Source: Lineus longissimus
Lineage: Eukaryota; Nemertea; Pilidiophora; Heteronemertea; Lineidae
Assembly (NCBI RefSeq): GCF_910592395.1
Contig: NC_088323.1
Coordinates: 7,504,001 to 7,568,000, forward strand
Direction: 5' to 3'
Length of the DNA: 64,000 nucleotides
Positions within the stretch are counted from its first letter, which is position 1. Every line of letters starts with the position of its first letter. This document shows positions 22,163-31,197 of this stretch, one piece after another. The notes under the pieces are model-generated. The model was not told the origin of the DNA and did not search any database. It worked only from the letters and a program-made list of their open reading frames with translations. A program made the translations under genes and the position numbers.

Positions 22163-23671
22163 TTGGATCAGATTCCAACTTGGCTGCTACGCAAATGCTT
22201 GGATGTGCTCCTTCCAGTCTTAGTACATATCATCAACATGTCTCTTCACGTGGGTGAGGTACCAGAGTGTATGAAGTACGCACATATCACACCCCTGCTG
22301 AAGAAACCGAGTCTGGATCAAAATGACATGAAAAACTACAGACCCGTGGTGTCAAACCTAACGTTTCTCTCTAAATTGTTGGAGAGGGTGGTGGCTGTAC
22401 GTCTTAAGGAGCACATGTCTGCACAAGGATTGTATGAGCCACATCAGTCAGCCTATCGTGAGCACCATAGCACAGAGACCGTGCTCTTGAAGGTTTCAAA
22501 TGACATTCTATGCGCACTGGACACTCAAAACGAAGTATTGCTTGTTCTACTTGACTTATCTGCTGCGTTTGATACCGTGAATCATCAGCTTCTTCTTGAT
22601 CGGTTGGAGAAAAACGTCGGACTCACTGGAACTGCACTTCAGTGGTTTTCCTCATATCTCACTAACAGAAAGACCTCAGTGTGTGTCATGGGCCATGTCT
22701 CCGATAAAGTAGTGTTATCACATGGTGTCCCTCAGGGCTCTGTGTTAGGGCCAGTACTTTTCAACATCTACACGAGACCTCTCGGTGACGTGATGAGAAG
22801 CGAAAATGTAAATTCATTTGAAATGTATGCTGACGACAATCAGCTACTTGGTATTTTTCCATATGGTAATCTAGGACTTGGAAGTTTAACTGTTGCACGA
22901 GTGGAATGTTGCATTCGGAGTGTGGGGCTATGGCTTCTTGTGAACGATCTATGCTGCAATGGCTCAAAGACAGAGTTTTTGGCAATAACTTCTTCTCGTA
23001 GAAGTCCGTCAGTGACTCAACTTAATGTTGACGGGACCGTTATAAGCCGCTGTGATGCTGTGCGAGACCTGGGTGCTTGGTTCGACCAACACATGGACAT
23101 GAACGTCCATGTGAGAAAGATTTGTCAAAGCGCATTCTCTAATATGCACAATATTGGCCGAATTAGAAAGTACCTCGACACCGCCAGTACACAGCGACTT
23201 GTCCAAGCGCTTGTGATCTCCCGCCTTGACTATAATAATGGTCTCATCCACGGTCTTCCCAAGAAGACTATTGCCCCATTGCAAAAAGTGCAAAACTCTG
23301 CGGCCAGGTTAATAACAAAGACACGGAAACGCCACCATGTGACTCCAGTATTGAAGCGGTTACACTGGCTTCCAGTGCACCTGCGATCGCAGTTTAAGAT
23401 CATCTGCATGGCGCATAAGGCCGTCTATGGGAACAGTTCACCTCTCTATCTCAGGGAGCTGGTCAGTCCATTTGTTCATTCCCGCACTACGCGTGCTACA
23501 TCATCAGGATACAGTCTTGCAGTGCGACGCACCAGAAGCAATTATGGGGACAGGAGTTTCTCTGTCTGCGCTGCAAGGCTGTGGAATGGCCTGCCCGGCT
23601 CTCTGAGATCAGCTGAGGACTATGTGTCATTCAGAGGCCAGCTAAAGACTTGGCTCTTTGGGAAATTTTAA
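22163..23671 (+). pseudogene. LINE ORF2, reverse transcriptase part
   Basis: 502 codons open to a TAA. RT motifs are in order: LLKKPSLDQNDMKNYRPVV, motif A LLDLSAAFDTVNH, motif B GVPQGSVLGPVLF and motif C MYADDNQLL (catalytic Asp pair kept). A thumb and C-terminal region typical of L2/CR1 follows, ending LWNGLPGSLRSAEDYVSF. It would make cDNA at the nicked target. It is broken only from its endonuclease, by the frameshift near 22160. Confidence 0.9.
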
Positions 23672-23816
23672 TTATAAATCCAGGTGGCGCTTTTAACAGC
23701 TTTTTCCGTTCTGAGAAGCGCCCTAAAAATGATCTATTGTATGTATGTATGTATGTATTGGGTCTTGACTTTGAACGAAATCTTCTGCTGGGAAACTTTC
23801 TCCAGTTTGATGATCT

Positions 23817-24465
23817 TCATCGGCGTGATTGGGAATTCGTCTCAACTTTGTGGATTTGGTCCTTAGTACCGGTTCCTGATTCTAAAGTCGATGCTTGTGC
23901 CTCGCTGATTTCAAATGCACGCCCGGTTTCTAACATTTTCTTCAAATTGAGGTCCTCTCTGAGTGCTTTTCGGCGGAGTTGGTTATTCTTAGTTCCTGTG
24001 ATGATCTGAGCGGCAATTTCTTTGTCTATATCGTTGAAGTCGCAGGTTTTCGCCAACTGTCGCAATCTGGTTTGGTATGCATCAATATTTTCATCAGCAG
24101 CTTGGGTAGCTTGTCTGAACTTGAAAACTTCAAACGCAACATTACGCTTAGGCTGAAAGTAGGCTGTTAGCTAAGCCTTCGCTGTCTTGTAGTCTTCATC
24201 GCCTCCGGTCTCCGGGAGAGTGTCAAAAATCTCATCAGTATCTGGGCCTGCGAAATGTAGGAGAAGTGCTCTTTTCCTAGCTGCGTTGGCGATTCCAATA
24301 CCGGTAGTTAGCCGTTCAAACCTCTTTAACCATTTGTCCCATCTCTGGCCAACGTTGTTGTCAGGTTGCAGCTCAAATGTGGGAAAAAATTGGCAGTGTC
24401 AGTACTTGTTCTACTACAGGGGCTGCAGCAGCAGGTGCAGGTGCGTGATCGGGATCGGGCATCTT
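23817..24465 (-). pseudogene. gag: Gypsy gag, N-terminal and capsid part
   Basis: Reads from Met at about 24463-24465 (MPDPDHAPAPAAAAPVVEQ). It shifts frame at the T-run near 24388, then continues with RWDKWLKRFERLT and AARKRALLLHFAG, as gypsy capsids do. A TAG lies near 24170. The last 82 codons (23817-24065) are open and end at SQSRR before the LINE. It would form the particle shell; this copy is non-functional. Confidence 0.8.
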
Positions 24466-24596
24466 TGCGGTTCGATTTTAGCACCGTATCTCAATATTTC
24501 GATGCATCTACGCGCTTTATGGGTTCTCTAGACTCTTTTGTTACTACTTTTGTTTTCATTGCTTTTGTTAGCAGTTTGTGCTCCTCGTCGCCAAAA

Positions 24597-24718
24597 TGTC
24601 ATATTTATGGCCCCATATATTAGTAGAAACGCAGATCTGCCAAAATCGGTTTATTAACATACGACAACAACAACGGATATACCGGGTGTTACAGAAGCAA
24701 TGCTACATGAACATTACA
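24597..24718 (-). repeat. 5' LTR of the gypsy element
   Basis: 122 bp; one difference from 16359-16480. The target duplication GACCA follows. Confidence 0.93.
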
Positions 24719-24723
24719 GACCA

Positions 24724-25019
24724 CAGATGGGAAAAGCTGTCTTCCTTCAAATTAACACCAAACTAAGCATTGAAGTTTAGATTTATTGCATTTATTACCT
24801 TAAGGGGGTGAATTTTTGTTTCTCTCTCTTGGCGTGATTACCGAGAAAGCGTTTGCTGTGGTATATTACTCGAGCTAAAACCCGTACATCCATAATGTAT
24901 CATTTTTGCAGAGAGCACTTTTTGAAACAGATGTTCATCATTCCTTTGATATCAGTAAATCTTACGAAAAATATGGCGTGTATGAGTACTTAGTATACTG
25001 TAACTCAACTCATTAAGCA
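24724..25019. other. Unit 1 spacer
   Basis: Aligns with 47946-48240 and 59815-60106. No gene is recognised. Confidence 0.6.
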
Positions 25020-25337
25020 TTAAGGCACAAATCGATATTGAGAAATCGCTGATGATCTTACAGGAGAATAACGTGGGCAATGGTTAAACGGCACGAAATC
25101 ACACGTTCTGGAATTACTGCTAAACACTAATGCCTGATACTGGAAAAGCTTTACTGGCTGATTTCCAAGAAGCACAGAACTCATACTACCACATTCGAGC
25201 TTTGAACGGATTTCAGTACCGGTGTGTGCATACTTTTCCATTACAAAATAGTTACTCTCTCTATATAAATTGACTATCCTTTCGTCTCCACTGACAGCCG
25301 AACGTCGAGTAAATAAGGGTCCTGACAAAATGAACAA
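25020..25337 (-). CDS. Unrecognised 105-codon ORF of the LamG cluster (ORF C, unit 1)
   Basis: Open frame starting MFILSGPLFTRRS; copies are open at 48244-48591 and 61504-61860. It contains a two-Cys block (RSKLECGSMSS ... FQYQALVFSSNSRTCDF) that faintly resembles PAN/apple spacing (Cys, FxY, Cys), but too little is conserved to claim that. It sits 22 bp after ORF B on the same strand and may be a downstream exon or a separate viral-type gene. Function is unknown. Confidence 0.4.
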   Translation of the reverse strand: MFILSGPLFTRRSAVSGDERIVNLYRESNYFVMEKYAHTGTEIRSKLECGSMSSVLLGNQPVKLFQYQALVFSSNSRTCDFVPFNHCPRYSPVRSSAISQYRFVP

Positions 25338-25359
25338 AAAAAGTTCGTGAAGGGGTACA

Positions 25360-25863
25360 TTAGGCTTGGTTTTTACACAGAATGACTTCTCTTTGGACGA
25401 GGTTTTCGTTAACTATTTCAGGATGAATATTTGAGAGAATAATGTGTCCTGAATTATATAAGACCACGTCAGTAATTACTAAGATATCGCCACAAAGGCC
25501 AAGTCGAAACACCACGTCATAATAATTAAAATTTGTGGTGTCGGCGCCAACCCACTGTCTATCCATATTGAACAAGATGAATGCCATCGGATGACCATTT
25601 GCATCGTCATGATCGTATCTCCCGTTTCTTGAATATTCAGAAACGCGGCTCTTAGATATCCGTGTACAATAATCATCATCGCATGCAACTAGTTCATCGT
25701 TCCTACTTTCGAATGGCAGGTCACATGCTAAGTGGTTCATGGTTTGGCCTTCCAGCGCCATTAAAAGCAAGTTTTTGAACTGTGTACTTGGAAAGCTACC
25801 AAATAACGGAAATATGCTTGATTGGCCTACCTTGCTCGTATAACTGACGTATGCTTCGGTCAT
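25360..25863 (-). CDS. Unrecognised 167-codon ORF of the LamG cluster (ORF B, unit 1)
   Basis: The start MTEAYVSYTS overlaps the end of the LamG ORF by about 67 bp in another frame. A second Met (MALEGQTMNHLACDLPF) may be the better start because units 2 and 3 conserve it. The protein is Cys- and Asp-rich (CDLPFESR, VACDDD) and ends after FRLGLCGDILVITDV. Equivalent, shorter frames lie at 48688-48996 and 61953-62369. I know no matching family. The overlap and the CAAG-GTAGG donor-like sequence at the LamG end allow either a compact viral cluster or a spliced gene. Confidence 0.4.
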   Translation of the reverse strand: MTEAYVSYTSKVGQSSIFPLFGSFPSTQFKNLLLMALEGQTMNHLACDLPFESRNDELVACDDDYCTRISKSRVSEYSRNGRYDHDDANGHPMAFILFNMDRQWVGADTTNFNYYDVVFRLGLCGDILVITDVVLYNSGHIILSNIHPEIVNENLVQREVILCKNQA

Positions 25864-26608
25864 TCAGCAATCTGTCATACAACACAAAAGATGAAATCTC
25901 TCCGAAGTCAGTGTGACCTATTTGGATGAATCTTTCCGGCCACAACCTTAGTGTCCAAGTACCAGTAGTCGTTGTTTGCCGATCAGCGTTGATAAACAAT
26001 TCACGTTGTCTACCCGAACCACGCAATGCGTAAAAATACCATATATTTGCCCTTATCATTGCTTTAGAGACATTTGACTGAATTATTGAAATGCCCCCTC
26101 GTTGCCCAATGGTCATCCTTAGCTCAAAAGTATTATTTCCAAAACTGCTTTCAAGGAATAAAATTCCCAAATAATGATATTGCCTTTGCCGATGTTGCCA
26201 GCTGTCAAGAATGAAATGTTCACCACCTGTATGGCATTTCCTCCGTGCGTAAAATGCTATTGCAAATTTGTCCTTCACTGGCCTTGCAAAGTTGTTCTCA
26301 GTTAAACTCTGGCCCTTGCCGCTATGAGTATGCCCAAACGACATGACAGTACCGAAGAGTTGTGATCCCACGTAACTAACTCGTTGCTTCAGCTTCCTGG
26401 TAAGACGAATCACCCAGCAAATGAGAGATTTTATCTCAGTGGTCTGCGATGATGTTATCGCTGTGATGAGCGATAAGAAGATCGCATGTCTGTGGCTGAA
26501 TCCGGCCATCACAGCTTTCTTCGTATTAGTCCCAGGTCTCTGCGATCGCCGATACTTGTCGATGTCTCCTGTACATGTAATCACGGCGTGTAATAATAAC
26601 TTGTGCAT
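25796..26608 (-). CDS. LamG/concanavalin-like lectin-fold protein (unit 1 copy, intact)
   Basis: 270 codons. A hydrophobic stretch after MAGFSHRHA (IFLSLITAITSS) could be a signal peptide if Met 35 is the true start. The C-terminal 100 residues have the pattern of a LamG-like jelly roll: WYFYALRG, then ELFINADRQ, and a terminal FGEISSFVLYDRLLNDRSI helix-strand that closes these domains (the 'iydraLs..eI..ly' signature). Such folds bind glycans or cell-surface proteins; in a virus-like unit it could be a receptor-binding or fibre protein, but this is inference. It is intact here and in unit 3 (62302-63120, 272 codons) and broken in unit 2. ORF D lies upstream, ORFs B and C downstream. Confidence 0.55.
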   Translation of the reverse strand: MHKLLLHAVITCTGDIDKYRRSQRPGTNTKKAVMAGFSHRHAIFLSLITAITSSQTTEIKSLICWVIRLTRKLKQRVSYVGSQLFGTVMSFGHTHSGKGQSLTENNFARPVKDKFAIAFYARRKCHTGGEHFILDSWQHRQRQYHYLGILFLESSFGNNTFELRMTIGQRGGISIIQSNVSKAMIRANIWYFYALRGSGRQRELFINADRQTTTTGTWTLRLWPERFIQIGHTDFGEISSFVLYDRLLNDRSIRQLYEQGRPIKHISVIW

Positions 26609-26731
26609 TTCTTATTTCTCGTTTGCCGGTGTAGAAGTAAAAAGTGTCCTCCTTGAAAGAGTGTCCGGCCCTATTGTATTCTCAGGGAATATATGGTATA
26701 TGATTCTAAAGCGGCCATGATCGTCAATACC

Positions 26732-26985
26732 TCAGAGGGTGTTTAAAGCACAATAGAGTCCTTTGTTTCCCGGACATTCTATCCTAGGACACTTCAAACT
26801 TATACAACGGCGCTTTAGAGGACATTTAAATGAATGAAGTAAAATACATTGGCCACGATAGTCGACAGTATACATACTTAAACCGCCATTCGCAACCAAC
26901 GTTAGTCGACCCTTATCTATTCTCAGGAATGGTCGGACAACTTTGGCTTTGCAAAGGTCGCTGACACGTTGCTGGCAGATGAGTA
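26732..26985 (-). CDS. Unrecognised ORF of the LamG cluster (ORF D, unit 1)
   Basis: A frame conserved in all three units (49975-50229 and 63253-63474), reading VVRPFLRIDKGRLTLVANGG in unit 3. A basic Cys-rich end follows (RRCRSLKCPRIECPGNK). No ATG stands at the conserved beginning, so it may start elsewhere or be an exon. It precedes the LamG ORF by about 120 bp on the same strand. Function is unknown. Confidence 0.35.
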
Positions 26986-28729
26986 ATTGCCCACGACAGA
27001 TAAAATTGGGTCATGTGGTTGGATATTAATTGATACTTTAATCGATCGAGGTCCCCTTGGCCTCTTTTCCTAAAATGTACCAACAACTATTTATACATGA
27101 GAGCACAAAACGAGGAGAAAAAGGAGAACCATGGACTCCAAAGTTTCCGGTATTCGCCACCATTCCATTTACTTGATCAACTGTGAATGTGACAAACGCG
27201 TTTTGTTATGCAGGACAATATCGCGCACGAATTAAAGAGATTTCTGTTTAAATGGAGACCTCGGGTAAAAAAACACAAAAAAACCTACGAGGCTTGATCA
27301 AAGGAGAAATGTTCTTAACCTAGTACCTCGAGCTGAAATGCAGTGAAAGGCACGAAAAGTATCGTGGACCAAAGACAGGATCGTCTTATTCTGTCGTAAG
27401 ACTTACTCGTTATCGATATTGCCATCAGTTCCATCCAAGTTGATAGTTAAAACTGCTGCAAAGAGTAGGTAAAATACCAAATGGTGCTATATTGGACCAT
27501 TGGTGATAAAACGTTACTTTGTTGATGTTCCACTATCGGTATCATTTCCTTTAAGGGGACCATGTGAGGAGCAAGGGGGTCCCACTATTCTTCCCCGCAA
27601 ATCGACGACGGATACACAGAATAGTACACGAAAATTCATGGTACCAGAATACAAAAAAGTCATGAAGTGCTCTGTGTAGTGTGGCATGATTGATGAGTGA
27701 GATACAGGGCAAGACCCAGAGCTCTCAGCTGAGGTGAGACCCATGAGCTAAGAACAAAAAACTATTGAAAAAAGTCGTATTCGAAGGAAGGAGAACCCGG
27801 ACCCTACCCGGTACTGTTGGATTCCCTGATGTGATTTTAGGAGAATTTTCCATGACTTCGACCGATCAAACGTTTCCCTGTGACCAAACGTGTCCCTTCC
27901 AGAGACGTTGCATTGCAATGCAGTTCGGCTCTGGATGCCAGCGACGTCACGTAGCGGGTAAGACGTGAGAGCATGATGTCATTCTAACACTAACAGTTAG
28001 AAATCAGTTTCCTTTTCCACCCTCGAGAAATAATTCCAGGGAATAAGTGAGAAGGAAATCTTGAAACACCATTAGACGAGGATGGCTGCCAGACATAAAG
28101 ATTCTTTTGGAAAGACAGTCTTGATGGCTTACACTAGATTATCTTATCTTGCCTATTGATGACAAAGGTGATCTGTATGAAGACCGAAGAAATGATTACA
28201 TTGTCACAAAATGAATAAAGACTAATGGTTAGAATGATTAAGTCTGAGAACGAGAGTATTAACTGCCCTTGCTTCGTTAGCTCAGATTACGTCAGGATAC
28301 TGTCAAGATCAGACTCCATCTGGAAAGCAGAGCTTAGCTCGTCGTGATCAGAACTCAGCTACTGCAATATCGTCTGAACATAAAAAATTCTACAACTTGA
28401 AATATTGAACAGTGAAAAAACACAGAATAGTTAAATAACACAAGTGACAGCCAGTTTAAAGCCTGAAGGGGTTCAAAAAAATGTTTCAAAACCAAATAGA
28501 ATGGTCTAGACAAGTAGGTAAGTGATCTCAAGAACTTAAGAAGTTAAAAAGGGAAAAGTTGGCGCATTTCCTGAACCTGAACTAGAAAAACTAGAACCAT
28601 AAATAGAGTTAAAAAGACCTGAAAGATCATCAAATCAGACTTTTTCTGGTGAGCAAAAACTAAATCCAACTTTATTTGTCAGGCGAAGTCTGAATTATGT
28701 CTCTGTAGCTGTGGTAAGGATTTTGGGTT
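26986..28729. other. Unit 1 spacer with a weak plus-strand frame (about 28081-28350)
   Basis: Aligns with 50230-52100. A plus-strand frame beginning ATGGCTGCCAGACATAAAG (28082) and its unit 2 counterpart (51452-51710, with one internal TAG) share DDKGDLYEDRRN, so some coding ancestry is possible. No family is recognised. The remainder shows no gene. Confidence 0.35.
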
Positions 28730-28955
28730 TGAAGGTGACCTGAAACGCTTTTATTTTAACTTGGGGTATAAATAATAGGGCATAACATAAGAAACAGAAG
28801 TGTGAAAACCGCATAAAAATCAAACTACATGTTCTCATCTTAAAGTTATAGCAGTATGTAATTTGATGATGTGCATTGTCTTGTACTGAAATAAAGTTTC
28901 ATGCTTATATTCTAATTACCTTGTCACAGGTATGAGCTTTTAGTGCACAATTTCA
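28730..28955 (+). mobile_element. Half copy of the palindromic TTAA MITE
   Basis: Begins AAGGTGACCTGAAACGC and continues with GGCATAACATAAGAAACAGAAG, like the left arm of the full copy at 29316. It lacks the second arm and abuts the polymerase fragment. Confidence 0.7.
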
Positions 28956-28956
28956 G

Positions 28957-29170
28957 TCAAAGTGGTTGGCGTCCTACATTGATTTCAACACTGAAAGTAG
29001 GATAGTTTCTACTACTGATTTTGAGAAAGACTACTTCAAGTTGGTGAACAATGCTTTCGACTGAAAGACATGTGAAAACATAGGGAACCGGGTAGAAATT
29101 GAATTGTTCACAGATGGAGCCAAGAGCCTCTTGGCCAGTCCTCGATCGAGTTAAATAAGTGAAGGTTACC
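28957..29170 (+). pseudogene. Family-B DNA polymerase fragment (unit 1, inverted)
   Basis: Plus-strand translation gives QSKWLASYIDFNT, then TTDFEKDYFKLVNNAF, TCENIGNRVEIELFTD. This is the KxxNxxYG/'N-x-FYGKT-EN' region of protein-primed PolB from Polintons and adintoviruses. A stop replaces the YGK part (TTTCGACTGAAAG). In unit 2 the equivalent lies on the minus strand twice (52712-52900 and 53325-53522), so this piece has been inverted. It is bordered by MITE arms on both sides. Confidence 0.75.
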
Positions 29171-29315
29171 ATTCTCATCAATTATTGTAAAATTTTCCTT
29201 ATTTACAATCTGGCTCATGTATTTTCCATTCATTCCATTGAACAAAAGTTGCTTTTATTATCATTTTTTACTCCCTCAGACGTTTCTGGACTTTCAGCAT
29301 TAATTACGGGTTTAA

Positions 29316-29831
29316 AGGTGACCTGAAACGCTTTTATCAAAATTTTAACATGGGGTATAAATAATAGGGCATAACATAAGAAACAGAAGTGTGAAAACCG
29401 CATAAAAATCAAACTACACATCTTAAAGTTATAGCAATTACCTTGTCTCAGGTATGAGTTTTTAGTGAACAGCATGTAACTCAAACATTCCAGGGTGGTA
29501 CAGGAAGAACAAATTGATGATGTACATTGTGCTGTACTGAAATAAAGTTTTCATAGTTTCATGCTTATATTCTAATTACCTTGTCACCGATATGAGCTTT
29601 AGTGAACATGTTAATGTACAATTTTAAAATGTAGGCATGAAACTATAAAAAACTTTATTTCAGTACAGCACAATCTACATCAACAGTTTGTTCTTCCTAC
29701 ACAACCTGGAATGTTTGAATTTTATAGCTACCATAACTTGAAGATGGGTAGTTCGATATTCATGCGGTTTTCATCACTGTGTTTGTTATCTTATGCCCTA
29801 TTAGTTTTTCCCTAAGTTAAAAAAGTGTGGC
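29316..29831. mobile_element. Palindromic TTAA MITE, interrupted by BEL/Pao 2 near its right end
   Basis: Starts AGGTGACCTGAAACGC after TTAA (29312-29315). The last 9 bp lie beyond the BEL element at 38975-38983, followed by TTAA at 38984-38987, giving about 525 bp. The two halves are inverted matches (GGAAGAACAAATTGATGATG against CATCAACAGTTTGTTCTTCC; ACTGAAATAAAGTTTT against AAAACTTTATTTCAGT). Related copies or halves occur at 28730, 52149, 52915 and 54073. No coding capacity. Confidence 0.8.
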
Positions 29832-30095
29832 TGTCCGCGCCAACCAGTAAAGACTGCCGCGGTGCGCGGTTTGGGCGAAATATGTCTTGTGTGTTGTAAC
29901 GACACCAGTACGATCGCGTCAATTTGTGTCACGGGATTTCGGAACGGGACAGTTTTGGACGAAATTGCGATGAAAATCAAGACAAAATGTTAGGAGCATT
30001 GGTTGTAAGGCAAATAAATTAGTTTTGAGATCTATTGTCAGAGTTTAGTCCCTGTGGATACGTTGATGCATACAGTCGTACGCACGGAGCGTACA
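29832..30095 (+). repeat. 5' LTR of BEL/Pao element 2
   Basis: 264 bp, TG...CA, with an AATAAA near 30014 that could serve as the polyadenylation signal. Two differences from the 3' LTR (GGGCGAAATATG/GGGCGGAATATG and GCATACAG/GCATTCAG). Confidence 0.95.
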
Positions 30096-30480
30096 TGGTG
30101 ACACAAAAGGGATCGTGTTGAACTGTGGTCGATCGAATGACCTACTTTAACCGAGTAATGCCGTCCGCGATTGACGGAGTGGTTGTCAGGCGGACATGTT
30201 TAACGTTGAAGCTCGTCACTATGGAGTGGTGATCGGTAGTGGTCGCTACGGGAAATCTTTAGTAGGACCACGGAGATTTCCGGTCAGAAACGACTCGAAC
30301 TGAATGCTGAACGGACTGTGTAGAGGCCTACACTGTGTATACACGTGGTGTATACTGGAATAATTCAAACGTGTTGCATCCTGATGCATGGACAGACATT
30401 TGTTTAATATTTTGCGTATGTTTTTACTCGTCGTGCACTTGACAGATATTACTATTCGCCTGTGATTAGAAGCTGAATCA

Positions 30481-31093
30481 ATGAAGATTTTAGTTTGTGG
30501 GCACTCGTTTGTGAGGTGACACCGGGCCTATCTGATTCAGCAGCTAGCTACCACCATATCAGGACCAGGGGATTTTCACCGATTTCTCTGACTGTTTTGG
30601 AGTACCGGGCCATGAAGTGTATGTTTGTGGTAATGGGGGCCTCCTAGTGGATGCAGCAGATATTGACTTCGTCTCTTATCACGTAGAGAGGCTGCAGCCA
30701 CATATATTAGTTTTGGAACTCGGTACGAACGACTTGGTTAGCGGTGTGTGACCAGAAGATTTGGCCTATAATGTAAATCAGGTGTGTCGAGACCTGTTGA
30801 TTTCATCCTCGGTTCGTTTTATCGTGCCGTGTCAGGTTGTGTGCCGTAGGCAAACCAGGCGGTGCCCACTAGCCCTCTTCGATCGAAGCCGCCTGCGATA
30901 TAATCAGCTTATTCAGAGGCTAGCATGGAGATGCCCACGCGTTTATACTTTTAGACATGACCGTTCAGTCTTAGTGAACCTGAACTCTCTTATATCGGGA
31001 GACGATATTCACTTTACTTCGCGTGGCGGGCTAGAACTGTATCATTTCAGTATCCGGAGAGCTATAGTGATTGCGCTGCGTATTCTATGGTAA
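30481..31093 (+). pseudogene. SGNH/GDSL-hydrolase-like pseudogene in the BEL/Pao 2 leader
   Basis: The frame starts ATG 30481 with MKILVCGHSFVR: block I with the nucleophile Ser in G-H-S (30499-30507). After a TGA (30517-30519) and a frame change near 30590-30600, it continues with a block III-like VLELGTNDL (G-T-N-D at 30722-30733). A second TGA follows at 30749-30751, then an open frame of 110 codons (30761-31093) with the block V pair GDDIHF (Asp at 31001, His at 31010). The three catalytic-type motifs keep family order and spacing (about 180 residues). SGNH enzymes are small esterases or lipases, and related domains occur in some retroelements. Both stops read as CGA to TGA changes. It is outside the canonical BEL polyprotein, and I infer capture by the element. 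Confidence 0.7.
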
Positions 31094-31197
31094 TAGGTTG
31101 AGTGACACTTATTAACATTGAGGCAGTCATGGTTCGGAACTTGACTGCTATGTGTAAGCAGCGACCTATAGTAGATACTAGTCTCGCACAAGCTCAT

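Larger units (their letters stand above)
20396..23760 (+). mobile_element. L2/CR1-like LINE nested in gypsy gag
   Basis: A plus-strand non-LTR element in a minus-strand host element. It has an APE-type endonuclease followed by a reverse transcriptase and a C-terminal block typical of L2/CR1 (PVLKRLHWLPVHLRSQFKI). It ends in a (TGTA)n run at about 23738-23758, after which gypsy gag sequence resumes (GGTCTTGACTTTGAACG). Gypsy similarity on the other side reaches about 20390. No target duplication was found, which is common in this clade. One frameshift separates endonuclease and RT. It is 5'-complete at least from the N-terminus of ORF2; no ORF1 is seen. Confidence 0.88.
16359..24718 (-). mobile_element. 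Ty3/gypsy LTR retrotransposon with a nested LINE
   Basis: Short 122-bp LTRs (16359-16480 and 24597-24718; TGTCATATTT...AACATTACA) differ at one base (GATCTGT/CCAAAA). The 5-bp duplication GACCA flanks the element (16354-16358 and 24719-24723). Unit 3 shows the uninserted sequence TTTTGGACCACAGATGGG at 59803. On the minus strand the order is gag, zinc knuckle, protease, RT, RNase H, integrase, which is the gypsy order. A clear polypurine tract (AAGAAGAGGAGGGA on the minus strand) abuts the 3' LTR at 16481-16494. A primer-site candidate TGGCGACGAGGAG lies 4 bases inside the 5' LTR. An L2/CR1-like LINE splits gag. Frame lesions: TAA between RNase H and integrase, a frameshift in the zinc knuckle, and a stop and a frameshift in gag. 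Confidence 0.94.

Noticed and set aside
22150-22223. Two-ORF organisation of the nested LINE
   Set aside because: Homology continues smoothly from one frame to the other within ORF2, so this is a one-base lesion, not an ORF boundary.
28957-29181. 74-codon minus-strand frame
   Set aside because: The plus strand here encodes the recognisable PolB motif region; the minus frame is its shadow.
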